This document shows, piece by piece, positions 1 to 9,621 of a stretch of DNA of 43,437 nucleotides (positions are counted from its first letter, which is position 1; each line of letters begins with the position of its first letter). The stretch is from a bacterium. GTDB lineage: Bacteria; Zhuqueibacterota; Zhuqueibacteria; Zhuqueibacterales; Geothermadaptataceae. The notes beneath the pieces were generated by a model. That model was not told the DNA's origin, did no database searches, and saw only the letters and a program-made list of their open reading frames with translations. Location: NCBI GenBank assembly GCA_024275575.1, contig JAJRYV010000086.1:1-43437 (forward strand), written 5' to 3'. The translations under genes were made by a program, and so were the position numbers.

Positions 1-1509
1 ATCTGTGACCGTGAGTATTACATCATAATCACCCTCGGCAGTAAAACTGTGTTTGGGATCGGCAACCGTGGCAAAATTGCCGTCGGCAAAATCCCAGTGA
101 TATTTGTTGATGTTGTAATTGGGATCACTGCTGTTGCTGCCGGTAAATTGAATTTCCACCCCCGTCATCGCCGAAGTAGGCGTAGCTTCAGCCACGGCCA
201 CCGGTGGTTGATTCGAACCGGAGAATGGGATCGTCAGGCTGACTTCGTTACTGTAGGCGGATTCGGCGGTGCTGTTGTAAGCCATCACACGGTAATAATA
301 CGTGCTGTCGGCCTGGGCAAAAATATCGATGTACGAACTCGAATTTGCCGGCAGCGTTGCCAAAGTGCTGTATGATTCGGTGGTGCTGCGACGTTCAATA
401 CGGTAATTACTTTCAGCAAAGCTGCTGTCGACCCAGTTCAGACTGACGCTGGTTGCCGTGGCCTGCGTAATTCTCAGAGCATAAGGCGCGATGAGTGGCG
501 CTGTGAAAACACGGCTGCCGAGATTCATTTCGGCGGCGATATCGGCCCAGGCATAGGCTTGTACATTATGGCCGGCGTTCAACGCAAAAAAACTACCGCT
601 GGGCAGATTGGGCAACGCCCGCTGTGTTATGGTGAAGCTTGCACTGCCGCCAGCGTCGCTGGTGAAATAGCCGAGGTGATTGTAAGTTTTTCGCTCGAAG
701 ACTTCAAATTGACCGGCCGATTTATCGGAAATGAGAATCCAGCCTGCACCGCCGCCCATGTCATAAATTCGAATGCCGCGTGGCGCTGCCTGAAAAATAT
801 TTTGCCCGAAACGCCCTTTGTAATTGCCCGACAGATCGTACGAGATAATGTTCCGTTCACTACTCTCGTCACATAAATAAAATTGCTGATAAAATGCGTC
901 AATCGCGATAGATTTGGAGAAACCCTGTACTGCAATCCGGCGAACGACCGTACCGGTAATGCCTTCACCCCCGCCATGCAATTCAAAAACGACAACCTCG
1001 TTTGGACTGGTGCCGGTATTCGTTACCCAGGCCTGGATTTTATCGCCCTCATAATAAACAGCAATACCGTATGGATTTACTAATTCAGCGGCGCCGAACG
1101 AGCCGAGGAATGTATTATCCGGCAGCGAGAATGCAGAAACCCGGTTTGCGCCGTTTTCAACGACGAGCACGATATCTTTGGTGCCGATTGTCGTGCTGAT
1201 ATGATAAGCCACGGCTACTCCGGTTGGTTTGTCAAAACGCCCGGGCTGGGTGCCGGAACCGCTGAGTTGTTCGATAAATTTGTTGCTCGCGGCATTGTGG
1301 ATTTCGAGATAATCACTGGTCCGGTCGGAGATTAAAAGGAGGCTATTGGCCGAATCCGGGGCAACCCAGATGTCCACAGCATCGAGGATGCCGTGGCCGC
1401 CGGCGGGAACGTGTGTCTGGTAAATTTTGGTAACCGTCCCGGTTATTGCGATTAAACTCAGACTCAGCAAGCCCAAAATCCAGATGCATTTTTGTCCCTG
1501 CCTGCTCAT
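1..1509 (-). CDS. Secreted beta-propeller protein with FN3 and PKD domains (3' end outside window)
   Basis: This frame is open from an ATG at 1509-1507 for 503 codons to the left edge, so the C-terminus is missing. Residues 9-26 are hydrophobic and look like a signal peptide or anchor. Residues 35-335 have repeated strand patterns resembling NHL or beta-propeller-phytase folds (for example DIWVAPDSANSLLLISD and NPYGIAVYYEGDK), but I see no complete phytase active site. Residues 341-428 look like a fibronectin type III domain. Residues 434-503 are a PKD domain with the typical HWDFADGNF core and a C-terminal YDVILTVTD strand. The architecture suggests an extracellular protein binding sugars or proteins, perhaps ending in a sorting domain like others in this window. 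The start is supported by the signal-like N-terminus; GGAG at the expected distance upstream could be the ribosome site. The substrate is unknown. Confidence 0.82.
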   Translation of the reverse strand, partial: MSRQGQKCIWILGLLSLSLIAITGTVTKIYQTHVPAGGHGILDAVDIWVAPDSANSLLLISDRTSDYLEIHNAASNKFIEQLSGSGTQPGRFDKPTGVAVAYHISTTIGTKDIVLVVENGANRVSAFSLPDNTFLGSFGAAELVNPYGIAVYYEGDKIQAWVTNTGTSPNEVVVFELHGGGEGITGTVVRRIAVQGFSKSIAIDAFYQQFYLCDESSERNIISYDLSGNYKGRFGQNIFQAAPRGIRIYDMGGGAGWILISDKSAGQFEVFERKTYNHLGYFTSDAGGSASFTITQRALPNLPSGSFFALNAGHNVQAYAWADIAAEMNLGSRVFTAPLIAPYALRITQATATSVSLNWVDSSFAESNYRIERRSTTESYSTLATLPANSSSYIDIFAQADSTYYYRVMAYNSTAESAYSNEVSLTIPFSGSNQPPVAVAEATPTSAMTGVEIQFTGSNSSDPNYNINKYHWDFADGNFATVADPKHSFTAEGDYDVILTVTD

Positions 1510-1789
1510 AAACGCTCCAAATTATGATGAAAGGAAGAATTGTACTAAAATCAGATAAATTAAAGAAATAATAAGTCAGTATTAAATACGAATAACAGAA
1601 ATGGCCTGCGTAATAATTTTAATGTTCAATGACCCCGGCCGCCCTGCCGAAAAAGTAATTAACGACAACGAAAATGACGCTTTTTTACCTTCACGGCGGG
1701 GCGGAGAGCGCAAAATTCTCTTACCTTAATGATATTGAATGAAGGTTTAACGCAAAAAAAGATAAGATAAAAACGGAGTCGAACGGCTG

Positions 1790-3256
1790 ATGGCATCGAT
1801 TAGAAAAAAAGAGAAAGCTGCCGGAGAATTTCACCCCCTGCAGCGGGCTTTGCACGAATTATTCATCTATCTGAAAGACCGGCCGGATTATGACCGCGAG
1901 ATCATTAAACTCGTCGATGAATTGATTCGCATTTCTGAAAACCCGTTAAATGATCAGGCCTGCGAAAAATTCGAACGACAGACCCGCGAATTTCTGTTTA
2001 AGCTGGAGTTTCACGATCAGCACAATGATGGCGGCCGTGAAAAAATCCTGCGCCGCCTGTCGAAAAGCCTGATCGAACTGCATATCAACGAAGACCACCT
2101 CAACCCGTTTCATGAGCAACTCGTCGAGCTGGGCGAGAAAATTGAACAAACAAAAGCAACGGATGATTTGGAAAATATTCGGACGACAGCGCTGGATGTC
2201 ATCATGAAATCGAGTTTTTGGCGCAGCGAATATCAGGACAAATACACCAAAGCGGTGACCACCCTGGCGTTGCGCCTCCTGCGAACGCTACAGGCGCCGG
2301 AAAATGAATACGGTGATTTTAACCAAAAAGTCGAATCGCTGGCAGCGAATTTAATGAAACGATGCGACCTGCACGAAATCGAATTCACCAATGAACGCCT
2401 GAGCATGCTGGTAAAGGATTATTCGGTCATCACCGACCACAACCGGCGCGAACGGGAAGAATTGCTGCACATCATTAAAACGCTGGCGGAAGTGCTGCAA
2501 AGTTATAGCGCCGGCAGCGGTGTTTTTATCAGTGGGCTCAATACTTTTGTCGATGAAATACGCCAGTCGGCAGATATCACCAATCTGAATGAAATGCGGG
2601 AAAAACTGCTCTCATCGGCGGCGTTAATGCAAAGCAATGCCACGGAAGCAAACAAGGAGATTAAAGTCTTGCATGAGCGCATTATTCGGGCGCAAAGCCG
2701 GGTTTTGACGCTGGAAGACGAGCTGCAAAAAACACGCTCGCAACTCGCAGATGCCCTCATCGAGCGGGACAATGACCCACTGACGAAACTGCCCAACCGC
2801 CGTGCGTTTAGTAAGGAAATGTCGACCGCCCTGGAAAATTTTTCACGCCATAAAATGCCTTATTGCCTGGTGATGATCGATATCGACCATTTTAAAAGGG
2901 TGAATGATTCATTTGGTCATCAGGTGGGGGATAAAATTCTTGAAAATACGGCGATCATTATTCGGCAGGGACTTCGCAAAGTCGATTTTCTCGCACGCAT
3001 CGGCGGTGAGGAGTTCGCCATTATTTTGCCGAACACAACGCTTAACGGCAGTGTGAAAGTAATGGACCGTATCCGGCAAAAAATGGAAGCGACAACTTTT
3101 GCCTTGAAACAACAGGAAATTGTCGTGACTGCGAGTTTCGGCATCGCCGAATTGATGCCTGGGACAGAAGCGGAAACATGGCTCGACGAAGCAGACAAAG
3201 CACTCTATTTCGCCAAAAACAATGGCCGTAACCGGGTCGAAATATTCAGCAATTAG
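1790..3256 (+). CDS. Diguanylate cyclase with long helical N-terminal region (GGDEF)
   Basis: This 488-residue protein should make cyclic di-GMP from two GTP. The catalytic GGDEF domain covers about residues 330-488. The active-site signature is GGEEF at 405-409. An RxxD inhibitory site (R396 to D399) lies exactly five residues before it, so product inhibition is expected. DPLTKLPNRRAF marks the usual start of the domain. The first 330 residues contain no transmembrane segment and are mostly charged helix, with likely coiled coil at about 265-325, as in soluble cyclases that dimerise through helices. No EAL or HD-GYP partner is present here. The gene stands alone: the upstream gene is divergent and the downstream gene convergent. 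It ends in TAG. The function is well supported; the input signal is not identifiable. Confidence 0.93.
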   Translation: MASIRKKEKAAGEFHPLQRALHELFIYLKDRPDYDREIIKLVDELIRISENPLNDQACEKFERQTREFLFKLEFHDQHNDGGREKILRRLSKSLIELHINEDHLNPFHEQLVELGEKIEQTKATDDLENIRTTALDVIMKSSFWRSEYQDKYTKAVTTLALRLLRTLQAPENEYGDFNQKVESLAANLMKRCDLHEIEFTNERLSMLVKDYSVITDHNRREREELLHIIKTLAEVLQSYSAGSGVFISGLNTFVDEIRQSADITNLNEMREKLLSSAALMQSNATEANKEIKVLHERIIRAQSRVLTLEDELQKTRSQLADALIERDNDPLTKLPNRRAFSKEMSTALENFSRHKMPYCLVMIDIDHFKRVNDSFGHQVGDKILENTAIIIRQGLRKVDFLARIGGEEFAIILPNTTLNGSVKVMDRIRQKMEATTFALKQQEIVVTASFGIAELMPGTEAETWLDEADKALYFAKNNGRNRVEIFSN

Positions 3257-3330
3257 TGTTGTCGAACACTGTGCCGGGAAAATAATTCCGAAAAAAACAA
3301 CTATCGGGCGCAAAGCCAAGCCGGTATTTT

Positions 3331-3627
3331 TCAGGCAGAACTTTGCTGACTGAGGGTGAGCAGATAGTCGTATGAAAAAAGACCGTGTTTATGCCCGTCC
3401 GACCAGATGATCTGATAGGCATATCGTCCGACAGGATTGGCCTGCATGGGGCGGATGTTTTCCGGGATATCCGCCGGAAAAACCAACCGTTCACCGGTCT
3501 CTTCACTAACGCATTCCGCACAGGGACAATTGCCGCGCAAAAATTGAAATTCGTAAGTTGTAACACGGTCATCATTCCAGGTGATTTGCAGGCGTTTGTC
3601 TTCAGTCAATTTGAAATCGGTGGGCAT
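3331..3627 (-). CDS. DUF971 (GBBH-like N-terminal domain) protein
   Basis: This 98-residue protein matches the DUF971 pattern: an early ITWNDDR strand, the cysteine motif LRGNCPCAECV, and a C-terminal WSDGHKHGLFSYDYL segment. The same fold forms the N-terminal domain of gamma-butyrobetaine hydroxylases and occurs alone near iron-sulfur or Mrp-type proteins; its role alone is not established. The ATG at 3627 has no good ribosome site. A perfect AGGAGG (3652-3657) lies too far upstream of it but sits 6 bases before an in-frame ATC at 3645-3643, which would add six residues (IEAPQP). The true start may therefore be 3645. The gene converges with the cyclase gene and precedes the PAS kinase gene's 3' end. 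Confidence 0.85.
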   Translation of the reverse strand: MPTDFKLTEDKRLQITWNDDRVTTYEFQFLRGNCPCAECVSEETGERLVFPADIPENIRPMQANPVGRYAYQIIWSDGHKHGLFSYDYLLTLSQQSSA

Positions 3628-3734
3628 GGGTTGCGGCGCTTCGATGGACAGCCTCCTTTTTTGCTAAAATTCAGTTTATTGTCCTGCTGACAGCTTTACG
3701 AAACTCTGTCCGGAAAACAACGATATTTTGCTGA

Positions 3735-6700
3735 TTATTTCAAAACTTTCGTGAGAATTTTTTCAAGGGAATCGATGCTGAAGGGTTTTTGCAGAAAAGC
3801 CTCAGCACCTTTTTGCAGTACTTTTTGTGCCGGCCCATCGATAGAATAACCACTGCAGATAATCGTTTTCGCCTGCGGTAATGATTGCTTCAAAATCGGA
3901 TATAAAACATCGCCGGGCATATCGGGAAGACCCATATCGAGCAGGATGATATCGATTTCACCATCATAGGTCTGGATGATATCGCGGGCTTCTTCGGCGC
4001 TTTTTGCTGCGAGGTACTGATAGTCCAGATGGCTCAACATGGAAAAAATGACGTTAGCAACCAGGGCTTCATCTTCGATGATGAGAACGGTTCCGGTGGT
4101 TTTTGTCTCTTCTGGCGCACTTTTTTTGACTTGCGGGGATTCCGCTGGATGTACCGGCAGAAAGATGCAGACGACGCTTCCTTCGCCGACCTGTGAATCG
4201 ATATAAATAAAACCGTTATGGTTTTTGATGATACCATAAACCGAGGCCATACCGAGGCCTCGGCCACGAAATTTGGTGGTAAAAAATGGTTCAAAAATGT
4301 GTTCCAGCGTTTCCCTGTCCATGCCGCAGCCATTATCGGAAATGCTGATGTATACGTAGTTCCCGGGTTCAAGACCGGGATATTTTGCACCTGGTTTTTC
4401 GGTAAATATTTTAACCGCAGTCTGCAAGCTGATTTTCCCGGAGCAGCCGATGGCTTCGGCGGCGTTGGCGAAGACTGCCGAAAACATCATGTGCAATTGA
4501 GTTGAATCGGCCATGATTCTCTCATCCCCACAATGCAGATTGAGGGAAAGATCACAATCGGTGGGCGTGCCGTGTTTGATAATCGAAATATTATCTGCGA
4601 TAAAACGATCGATAGCAATGGCTTGAGGCTGATATTTACCACCCTGGGCATAAGCCAGCAATTGATTGGTGAGCTGTGTCATGCGCGCAGTCGATCTTAA
4701 AATCGGTTGTGTATGTTGTTCAATAATTTCATTGCCCGGTAATTGCATGTTGAGCAATTCGATGTTGCCGACAACTGCGGAAAGCGCGTTATTAAAATCA
4801 TGCGCGATGCCGCCGGCAAGAGTAATCAGCGCTTCCATCTTTTGCGCCTGTTGCAAGTGGCGCTGCAATTTTTGCCGTTCGAGCTCTGCCTCTTTCTGTT
4901 GCGTGATATCATCAACAGCGGCGATGATATATTGCGGCATCTGTTGCTGATCATGGATGAGGGAAACCGTCACCCTGCCCCAAACAATCTTTCTATCCTT
5001 GCGGATATACCGTTTTTCGCGACTGAAAATATTGATTTCATTGGTAAATAGACTCTGAACTTTTTTTCGGTCGGTTTCTGCCTCATCAGGATGCGAAAAA
5101 TCGGGGAAACCAAGTTGGGTTAATTCTTCGTTTGTATAGCCGATAAAACGGCAGAAATTTTTATTGGCGCTGATAATTTTCATACTCTTCGGGTTCGTGT
5201 AAACGATGCCGACGGGTGCATATTCGTAAAGCGTGCGCAGTCGTTCCTCATTTTGCCGTCGGCTATGTTCATAAGCCAGTTTTTTACTGATATCGCGGGC
5301 ATAAGCGACGACAACTTCATTGCCGAAATATGTTCCTCTGTTCAGCCGGACTTCTTTCGGAAAGACGCGGCCATATTTATCAACCCCCCAGAATTCAAAG
5401 GATTGTGGTTCACCCTGAAAAGCTTTTTCAATGCGGCAATCGATGTCTTTCAGGTCATTTTTACCGGGTGCTGAGACAAATTCCGGTGTTTTACCGATAA
5501 AAAATTCCCGCGGATAGCCATACATTTTCTCCGCCCTTTTGTTGACATCGAGAAAGCGCCCCTCTCTGTCCTGGATATAAATCGCTTCCGATGCATCATC
5601 AAAGAGCCCGCGATAACTGCGTTCCGATTGTTTGAGTGCGAACTCGGCTAAACGGCTTTCACTCAAATCTTTGCATATCATGCTGGCCATATTTTTACCG
5701 TTTAAAACAACCAGGCTCAGGGAAAGATCAACATGCAGTTGCGTGCCATCCCTATGGCGCATTTCTTTTTTGCCGTTAAAATAGCATTTTTCCTGCACCA
5801 GCTTTCGGACCGATTTTTCAGTTTTTTCGGGGTCATCACAGAACAAGCGATGATAGGGCAGGCCGATGAGCTCATCCAGTGTATAACCTGTCAGTTCCCG
5901 GGATGCCGGGTTCGCCTGCACAATAATTCCCGCATCGAGGTCGGCGACGAAAATACTGTCTCTGCTTTGTTCAAAAAGTGTGCGGTAACGTTCTTCCTGC
6001 TCGCGCAGTTCTTTCTCTTTTTTGATTTTGGAGGAAATCTCGTGCGAGACAACGCTGGCAACTTTTTTACCGGAGTATTTAATCAGGCTAACGTTAACTT
6101 CAACCTGAACGATTGATCCATCTTTTTTACGGTAGATCCGCTCTCTGCTGTGCAAGCCTTTCTTCTTCATTATCCTGGAAGTATTACGATCGATATCTGC
6201 TTTTTCATGCGCGGCAATGTCATAAATAGTTTTTTGACGAATCTCATTTAGTTTATAACCGAGCAAATCGAGCAGGGCTTTGTTGGCATCGATGATTATT
6301 GATGTCTGCATGTCCACAAGGAAAATACAATCACGACTCTGTTCGACAACCGCACGGTAACGGGCTTCGTTTTCTTTCAACGCGCGATCTTTTTGCAGCC
6401 GTTCAGTGATATCCTGTGCAATGGAGAGTACGACTTTGCGGCCGGCCAGGCTGATGATTTCACAAAAAATTTCCACTTTACGTCGCCTGCCATCCTTGCT
6501 GTGAAAAGTAAAACTGTGGGGACCAGTCGCGGCGCCGCTGCCGGTTTTTTGCAGGATTGACGCCATGCGTTCCCGGTCTTTGCCGCGCAACAGTTTGAGT
6601 TCTAGCATATTTTTACCGGTAAAATCCACCGCCGGGCAGCCGATAATTTTCTCGGCTTTTTCATTGCCGTAAATAAAATTCCCGGCAAAATCGCAATAAT

Positions 6701-7205
6701 AAATACCGTAGGGCGCCTTGGCCACAAAAGAACGAAAACGATTCTCTGAATTATAGAACTCCCGTTTTGCCGTATTCAAATTAGTGATATCAAAAGATAT
6801 CCCGGCGATAAAATCACCATCATCGGTCTTGATCGGAATTTTGTAATCAATCCAATATGATTTTTCTCCGTTGGTGTATAATTCATTGATAGCGGCATGC
6901 GGTTCGTTTGTTTTATTTTTGATAAGAGGGTGGCCGGCAGTGTTGGGGAAAATGTGAAATTTGCTATCAATAATACTTTTGCGCTCATCAAAGCCGGGCA
7001 AATCGGTGCAGTATTTATTCGAATAAACATAATCGCCGGCGCTGTTTTTCAGATAGACACAACCGGGCAGTTGATCGAACAACCTCAACAACAGTTTCTC
7101 AAATCCTTTTTGTTTCGGCAGGTATTGCTCCTGTTCGGCGATCCGCCGGCGCAGCGATTTCAGCTCATCGATGAGTTGACTTTTGCTCTTCTGTGCATCT
7201 TGCAT
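3735..7205 (-). CDS. Soluble hybrid histidine kinase with six PAS domains and a receiver
   Basis: This 1156-residue protein begins with a short coiled coil (about residues 5-40). Six PAS/PAC units follow, at roughly 45-145, 155-272, 280-395, 402-515, 525-645 and 655-775. The dimerisation/phosphoacceptor helix has GGIAHDFNN with phospho-histidine H802, the NtrB-like version of the H box. The ATPase domain (about 850-1020) has the N box around NAAEAI, DNGCGMD, and the F box EPFFTTK followed by GRGLGM. A C-terminal receiver (about 1035-1155) has the acidic pair in IIEDEA, phospho-aspartate D1090 in LLDMGLPDM, and the lysine in LQKPF. I see no transmembrane helix or signal peptide, so it should sense intracellular cues such as redox state, light or small ligands, but no cofactor residue can be assigned. 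No cognate regulator is adjacent. Confidence 0.93.
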   Translation of the reverse strand: MQDAQKSKSQLIDELKSLRRRIAEQEQYLPKQKGFEKLLLRLFDQLPGCVYLKNSAGDYVYSNKYCTDLPGFDERKSIIDSKFHIFPNTAGHPLIKNKTNEPHAAINELYTNGEKSYWIDYKIPIKTDDGDFIAGISFDITNLNTAKREFYNSENRFRSFVAKAPYGIYYCDFAGNFIYGNEKAEKIIGCPAVDFTGKNMLELKLLRGKDRERMASILQKTGSGAATGPHSFTFHSKDGRRRKVEIFCEIISLAGRKVVLSIAQDITERLQKDRALKENEARYRAVVEQSRDCIFLVDMQTSIIIDANKALLDLLGYKLNEIRQKTIYDIAAHEKADIDRNTSRIMKKKGLHSRERIYRKKDGSIVQVEVNVSLIKYSGKKVASVVSHEISSKIKKEKELREQEERYRTLFEQSRDSIFVADLDAGIIVQANPASRELTGYTLDELIGLPYHRLFCDDPEKTEKSVRKLVQEKCYFNGKKEMRHRDGTQLHVDLSLSLVVLNGKNMASMICKDLSESRLAEFALKQSERSYRGLFDDASEAIYIQDREGRFLDVNKRAEKMYGYPREFFIGKTPEFVSAPGKNDLKDIDCRIEKAFQGEPQSFEFWGVDKYGRVFPKEVRLNRGTYFGNEVVVAYARDISKKLAYEHSRRQNEERLRTLYEYAPVGIVYTNPKSMKIISANKNFCRFIGYTNEELTQLGFPDFSHPDEAETDRKKVQSLFTNEINIFSREKRYIRKDRKIVWGRVTVSLIHDQQQMPQYIIAAVDDITQQKEAELERQKLQRHLQQAQKMEALITLAGGIAHDFNNALSAVVGNIELLNMQLPGNEIIEQHTQPILRSTARMTQLTNQLLAYAQGGKYQPQAIAIDRFIADNISIIKHGTPTDCDLSLNLHCGDERIMADSTQLHMMFSAVFANAAEAIGCSGKISLQTAVKIFTEKPGAKYPGLEPGNYVYISISDNGCGMDRETLEHIFEPFFTTKFRGRGLGMASVYGIIKNHNGFIYIDSQVGEGSVVCIFLPVHPAESPQVKKSAPEETKTTGTVLIIEDEALVANVIFSMLSHLDYQYLAAKSAEEARDIIQTYDGEIDIILLDMGLPDMPGDVLYPILKQSLPQAKTIICSGYSIDGPAQKVLQKGAEAFLQKPFSIDSLEKILTKVLK

Positions 7206-7725
7206 GATCTATTCCGCTTTGAACATCCTGAAAAAATGGTTGATTCCGGCTATTGAACCGGCCAGTCTTTTATTTTCTGCTTTGCAAAGCGCAGAACACA
7301 TCTAATTTGGAGTTAAATTTTTTAATATAGATTTCTGGAATGGAATTTCCGCCTGCCCGAAATGCCTGCAAAACCGGGACTGGCAACTGCAATATCTTTT
7401 TGTTTATAATTCGCAGGGAGAACCAACACAATTCAAATAAAAGAAAGAGTCGAATCCAGGAAGTCGGGGAATGCGATTGAGAAGAATTGCGAGGTGAAAT
7501 TGTTTATTTTGTTTTTTGAAATTTGTGAATCGGTCTATAGTATCAGAAAAAGAACGTATAATAGGCAATAATTGGTCATAATGCACATAAATTCGAATTA
7601 AATATAACAAGTTGTTTCAACAAACAAAAAAATTTGAAGATAATATAATGAATCGTCGTTGCATTTCTGTGCAATTTATATTAACATTACTGATTCTTGC
7701 TCTTTTATAATTAAATCGATTAATC
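7206..7725. other. Intergenic region between divergent kinase gene and lgt
   Basis: This AT-rich stretch of 520 bases has no convincing gene; the only ORF of any size (about 68 codons, minus strand) lacks a recognisable protein pattern. It should hold promoters for both divergent genes. Near lgt there is a perfect 5-base inverted repeat with a 6-base spacer (TTGCA and TGCAA, 7659-7674). It could be an operator or chance; TTGCAT there followed 17 bases later by TAACAT is a weak promoter candidate. Confidence 0.5.
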
Positions 7726-8475
7726 ATGTACCCGATACTCATTGAAATTGGGCCTGTAAAGATATACAGCTTTGGTGTTTTGGTCTTTGCAGCTTTTGCG
7801 CTCTGTTATATTTTTGCGCACCGGGATTTTCGTGCGGAAAATCTGGGAACTGCAGAATTAAATAGCCTGTTTGCCGTTGCCGGTATCGCGGGTTTTATCG
7901 GCGCACGCTTGCTTTTTCTGCTCGAAAACAGTACTGTCGGTATAGCAGAATTATCACATCTGCACGAGATGAAATCAGGATTAACCTGGTATGGCGGCCT
8001 TTCCTTCGGCGGTTTTGCATCATTTATCTATTTGACCCGCTGGAAACAAAACATGCCGCTGATTCTCGATATCATTGTTCCATTGGTTTTATTGGGTTAT
8101 GCTATCGGCAGAATGGGTTGTCAGCTTGCGGGTGATGGTGATTATGGCCCGTCGAGTGAATTACCCTGGGCGATGGCCTATCCCCGCGGTATGCTACCGG
8201 TGACGGTTAAAGTGCATCCGACGCCGCTCTATGATATGATCATCGCCGCCGGATTTTTTATCCTTATCCGCCAGCGACGGAAAAAGCTGTATCGTGGTGA
8301 AAGCGCATGGCTGGCGATTCTGGCGCTGGGATTAACGCGATTTTTTACAGAATTTTTTCGAAATACACCCCCGTGGTTATGGGGGTATTTTACAACTGCA
8401 CATCTGATGAGTGCAGGAATGATCACAGTTGCGATTGTTGGGTTATCTTTGATGAAAAAAAATAATTTGAAATAA
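7726..8475 (+). CDS. lgt: Prolipoprotein diacylglyceryl transferase
   Basis: Lgt moves a diacylglyceryl group from phosphatidylglycerol to the lipobox cysteine of prolipoproteins at the inner membrane. The 249 residues contain about seven hydrophobic segments. The family signature is present as GRMGCQLAGDGDYG starting at residue 128 (R129 is the conserved arginine). YGG is at 89-91 and HPTPLYD at 164-170, both typical of the family. In E. coli the signature region reads GRIGNFINGE; the GCQLAGDGDYG version used here is a variant in which an aspartate replaces the glutamate. Length is slightly below E. coli Lgt (291). It is the first gene of a plus-strand run ending with ccmD; 23 bases separate it from the next gene. 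Its substrates would include the lipoproteins at 13410, 14064, 26636, 29401 and 36471. Confidence 0.93.
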   Translation: MYPILIEIGPVKIYSFGVLVFAAFALCYIFAHRDFRAENLGTAELNSLFAVAGIAGFIGARLLFLLENSTVGIAELSHLHEMKSGLTWYGGLSFGGFASFIYLTRWKQNMPLILDIIVPLVLLGYAIGRMGCQLAGDGDYGPSSELPWAMAYPRGMLPVTVKVHPTPLYDMIIAAGFFILIRQRRKKLYRGESAWLAILALGLTRFFTEFFRNTPPWLWGYFTTAHLMSAGMITVAIVGLSLMKKNNLK

Positions 8476-8498
8476 AACTCGATGGAGGTTTTACAGCT

Positions 8499-8894
8499 AT
8501 GTTTGAAGTGTTGGGATTCCTGTTGGCGGCAGTAACTACATTTTTTATTGCCTGGCCCTTTTTTCAGAAAGAACAAGTTGAACTCGATTTCAACAGTACA
8601 AATAAAATTGACGAATTGCTGGCTCGCAAGGCAGAGGTTTATTCTGCAGTAAAAGATATTGAATTCGACTGGGAAATGGGCAAACTTTCGCAAGATGATT
8701 TCCACGAATTGCGCGATTCCTACAAGACTGAAGCAGCACAACTGATTCAGCGCATCGAGCAGATTCAGTCCGGGGGCAAACATAAGAAGAAAAAGAGCAG
8801 TAAAGCTGAAAAATTCTGTCATGAGTGTGGGGATAAAATTGCAGCAGATGATAAATTCTGCATGAATTGCGGCGCCAAACAAAACCAGAGCTGA
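8499..8894 (+). CDS. Membrane-anchored zinc-ribbon protein of the ccm operon (CcmI-like N-terminus)
   Basis: This 131-residue protein has one N-terminal membrane helix (about residues 4-20), then a helical segment with EVYSAVKDIEFDWEMGKLSQ, resembling the short cytoplasmic part of CcmI/CycH-type cytochrome c maturation proteins. A lysine-rich linker follows. The C-terminal zinc ribbon is CHECGDKIAADDKFCMNCG (two CxxC pairs). A GGAGG at 8484-8488 supports the ATG at 8499. It lies between lgt and ccmA, 16 bases before ccmA, so a role in heme export or cytochrome c assembly is inferred from context. The TPR region of full CcmI is absent. The biochemical function is unknown; the zinc ribbon could mediate a protein-protein contact. 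Confidence 0.82.
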   Translation: MFEVLGFLLAAVTTFFIAWPFFQKEQVELDFNSTNKIDELLARKAEVYSAVKDIEFDWEMGKLSQDDFHELRDSYKTEAAQLIQRIEQIQSGGKHKKKKSSKAEKFCHECGDKIAADDKFCMNCGAKQNQS

Positions 8895-8910
8895 GCCGGT
8901 TGCGATTGCG

Positions 8911-9621
8911 ATGATAAAAGTTCAACAACTAACGAAAATATACAACAAGCAATTTGCACTGCGCGGCCTGGATTTAGAGATTAACTACGGTCAATGTTTA
9001 TGTATTTTGGGCCCCAACGGCGCCGGGAAATCGACCTTTATTCGCATTCTGGCAACGCTTTCCCGCCCGAATCGTGGTGATATTCTCGTGGATGGCACCA
9101 GTGTTTTCGCTGCACCGGCAGCATTCCGCCGGAAACTGGGCCTGATCGCCCATGCCACTTTCCTCTATCCCGAACTCACCGCCCGGGAAAATTTAATATT
9201 CTATGCAGCGCTTTATCAAATTGCCAATCCGGATACTCGTGTCGATGACTTACTGAAAACCGTGGGGCTGGCACACCGCAGCGACGACCGGGTGCGCACT
9301 TTTTCCCGTGGCATGCAGCAACGTCTCGCCATCGCCCGCGCCATTTTAAATGAACCTGAAATCCTGCTGCTCGATGAACCCTACACCGGCCTGGATCAGA
9401 GCGCCTCACAGTTGCTCACCGATCGTATCGTCGAACTGAAGACGGCAAAAAGAACCATCGTTCTCATCACCCACAACATCCAGCAGGGCTATCAACTGGC
9501 CGACAAAATCGCCATTTTTCGGGAGGGCAGAGTTGCCCTGGAGTGCGATACCGGGGCGATGAGCGAATTGGAATTTCAACAAAAATACAATGAAATCGTC
9601 ACCGCAGGAGGGAAAAACTGA
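8911..9621 (+). CDS. ccmA: Heme exporter ATP-binding protein CcmA
   Basis: CcmA is the ATPase that, with CcmB, releases heme-loaded CcmE from CcmC during system I cytochrome c maturation. The 236 residues are a single ABC ATPase domain. Walker A is GPNGAGKST (residues 34-42), the ABC signature is FSRGMQQRLAIARA, Walker B is EILLLDEP, and the switch histidine is in ITHN. Length is close to the usual 200-240. An AGGAGG at 9606-9611 inside the last codons serves the next gene, whose start overlaps this stop codon, implying translational coupling. The start ATG has no strong ribosome site. The assignment as CcmA rather than a generic ABC ATPase rests on the adjoining ccmB, ccmC and ccmD. Confidence 0.92.
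   Translation: MIKVQQLTKIYNKQFALRGLDLEINYGQCLCILGPNGAGKSTFIRILATLSRPNRGDILVDGTSVFAAPAAFRRKLGLIAHATFLYPELTARENLIFYAALYQIANPDTRVDDLLKTVGLAHRSDDRVRTFSRGMQQRLAIARAILNEPEILLLDEPYTGLDQSASQLLTDRIVELKTAKRTIVLITHNIQQGYQLADKIAIFREGRVALECDTGAMSELEFQQKYNEIVTAGGKN

Noticed and set aside
1-1509. Calling the propeller protein a beta-propeller phytase
   Set aside because: Some blade patterns are similar, but I could not see the family's calcium and phosphate-binding residues.
3255-3270. Short hairpin AGTGTT-GTCG-AACACT at the end of the GGDEF gene
   Set aside because: The stem is 6 base pairs, begins inside the stop codon and has no T-run, so it is not supported as a terminator.
7659-7674. TTGCA-N6-TGCAA as an operator for lgt, with a looser TTGCA-N8-TGCAA at about 13961
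   Set aside because: Two short AT-rich inverted repeats with different spacers do not make a convincing regulator site; kept only as a note in the intergenic entry.
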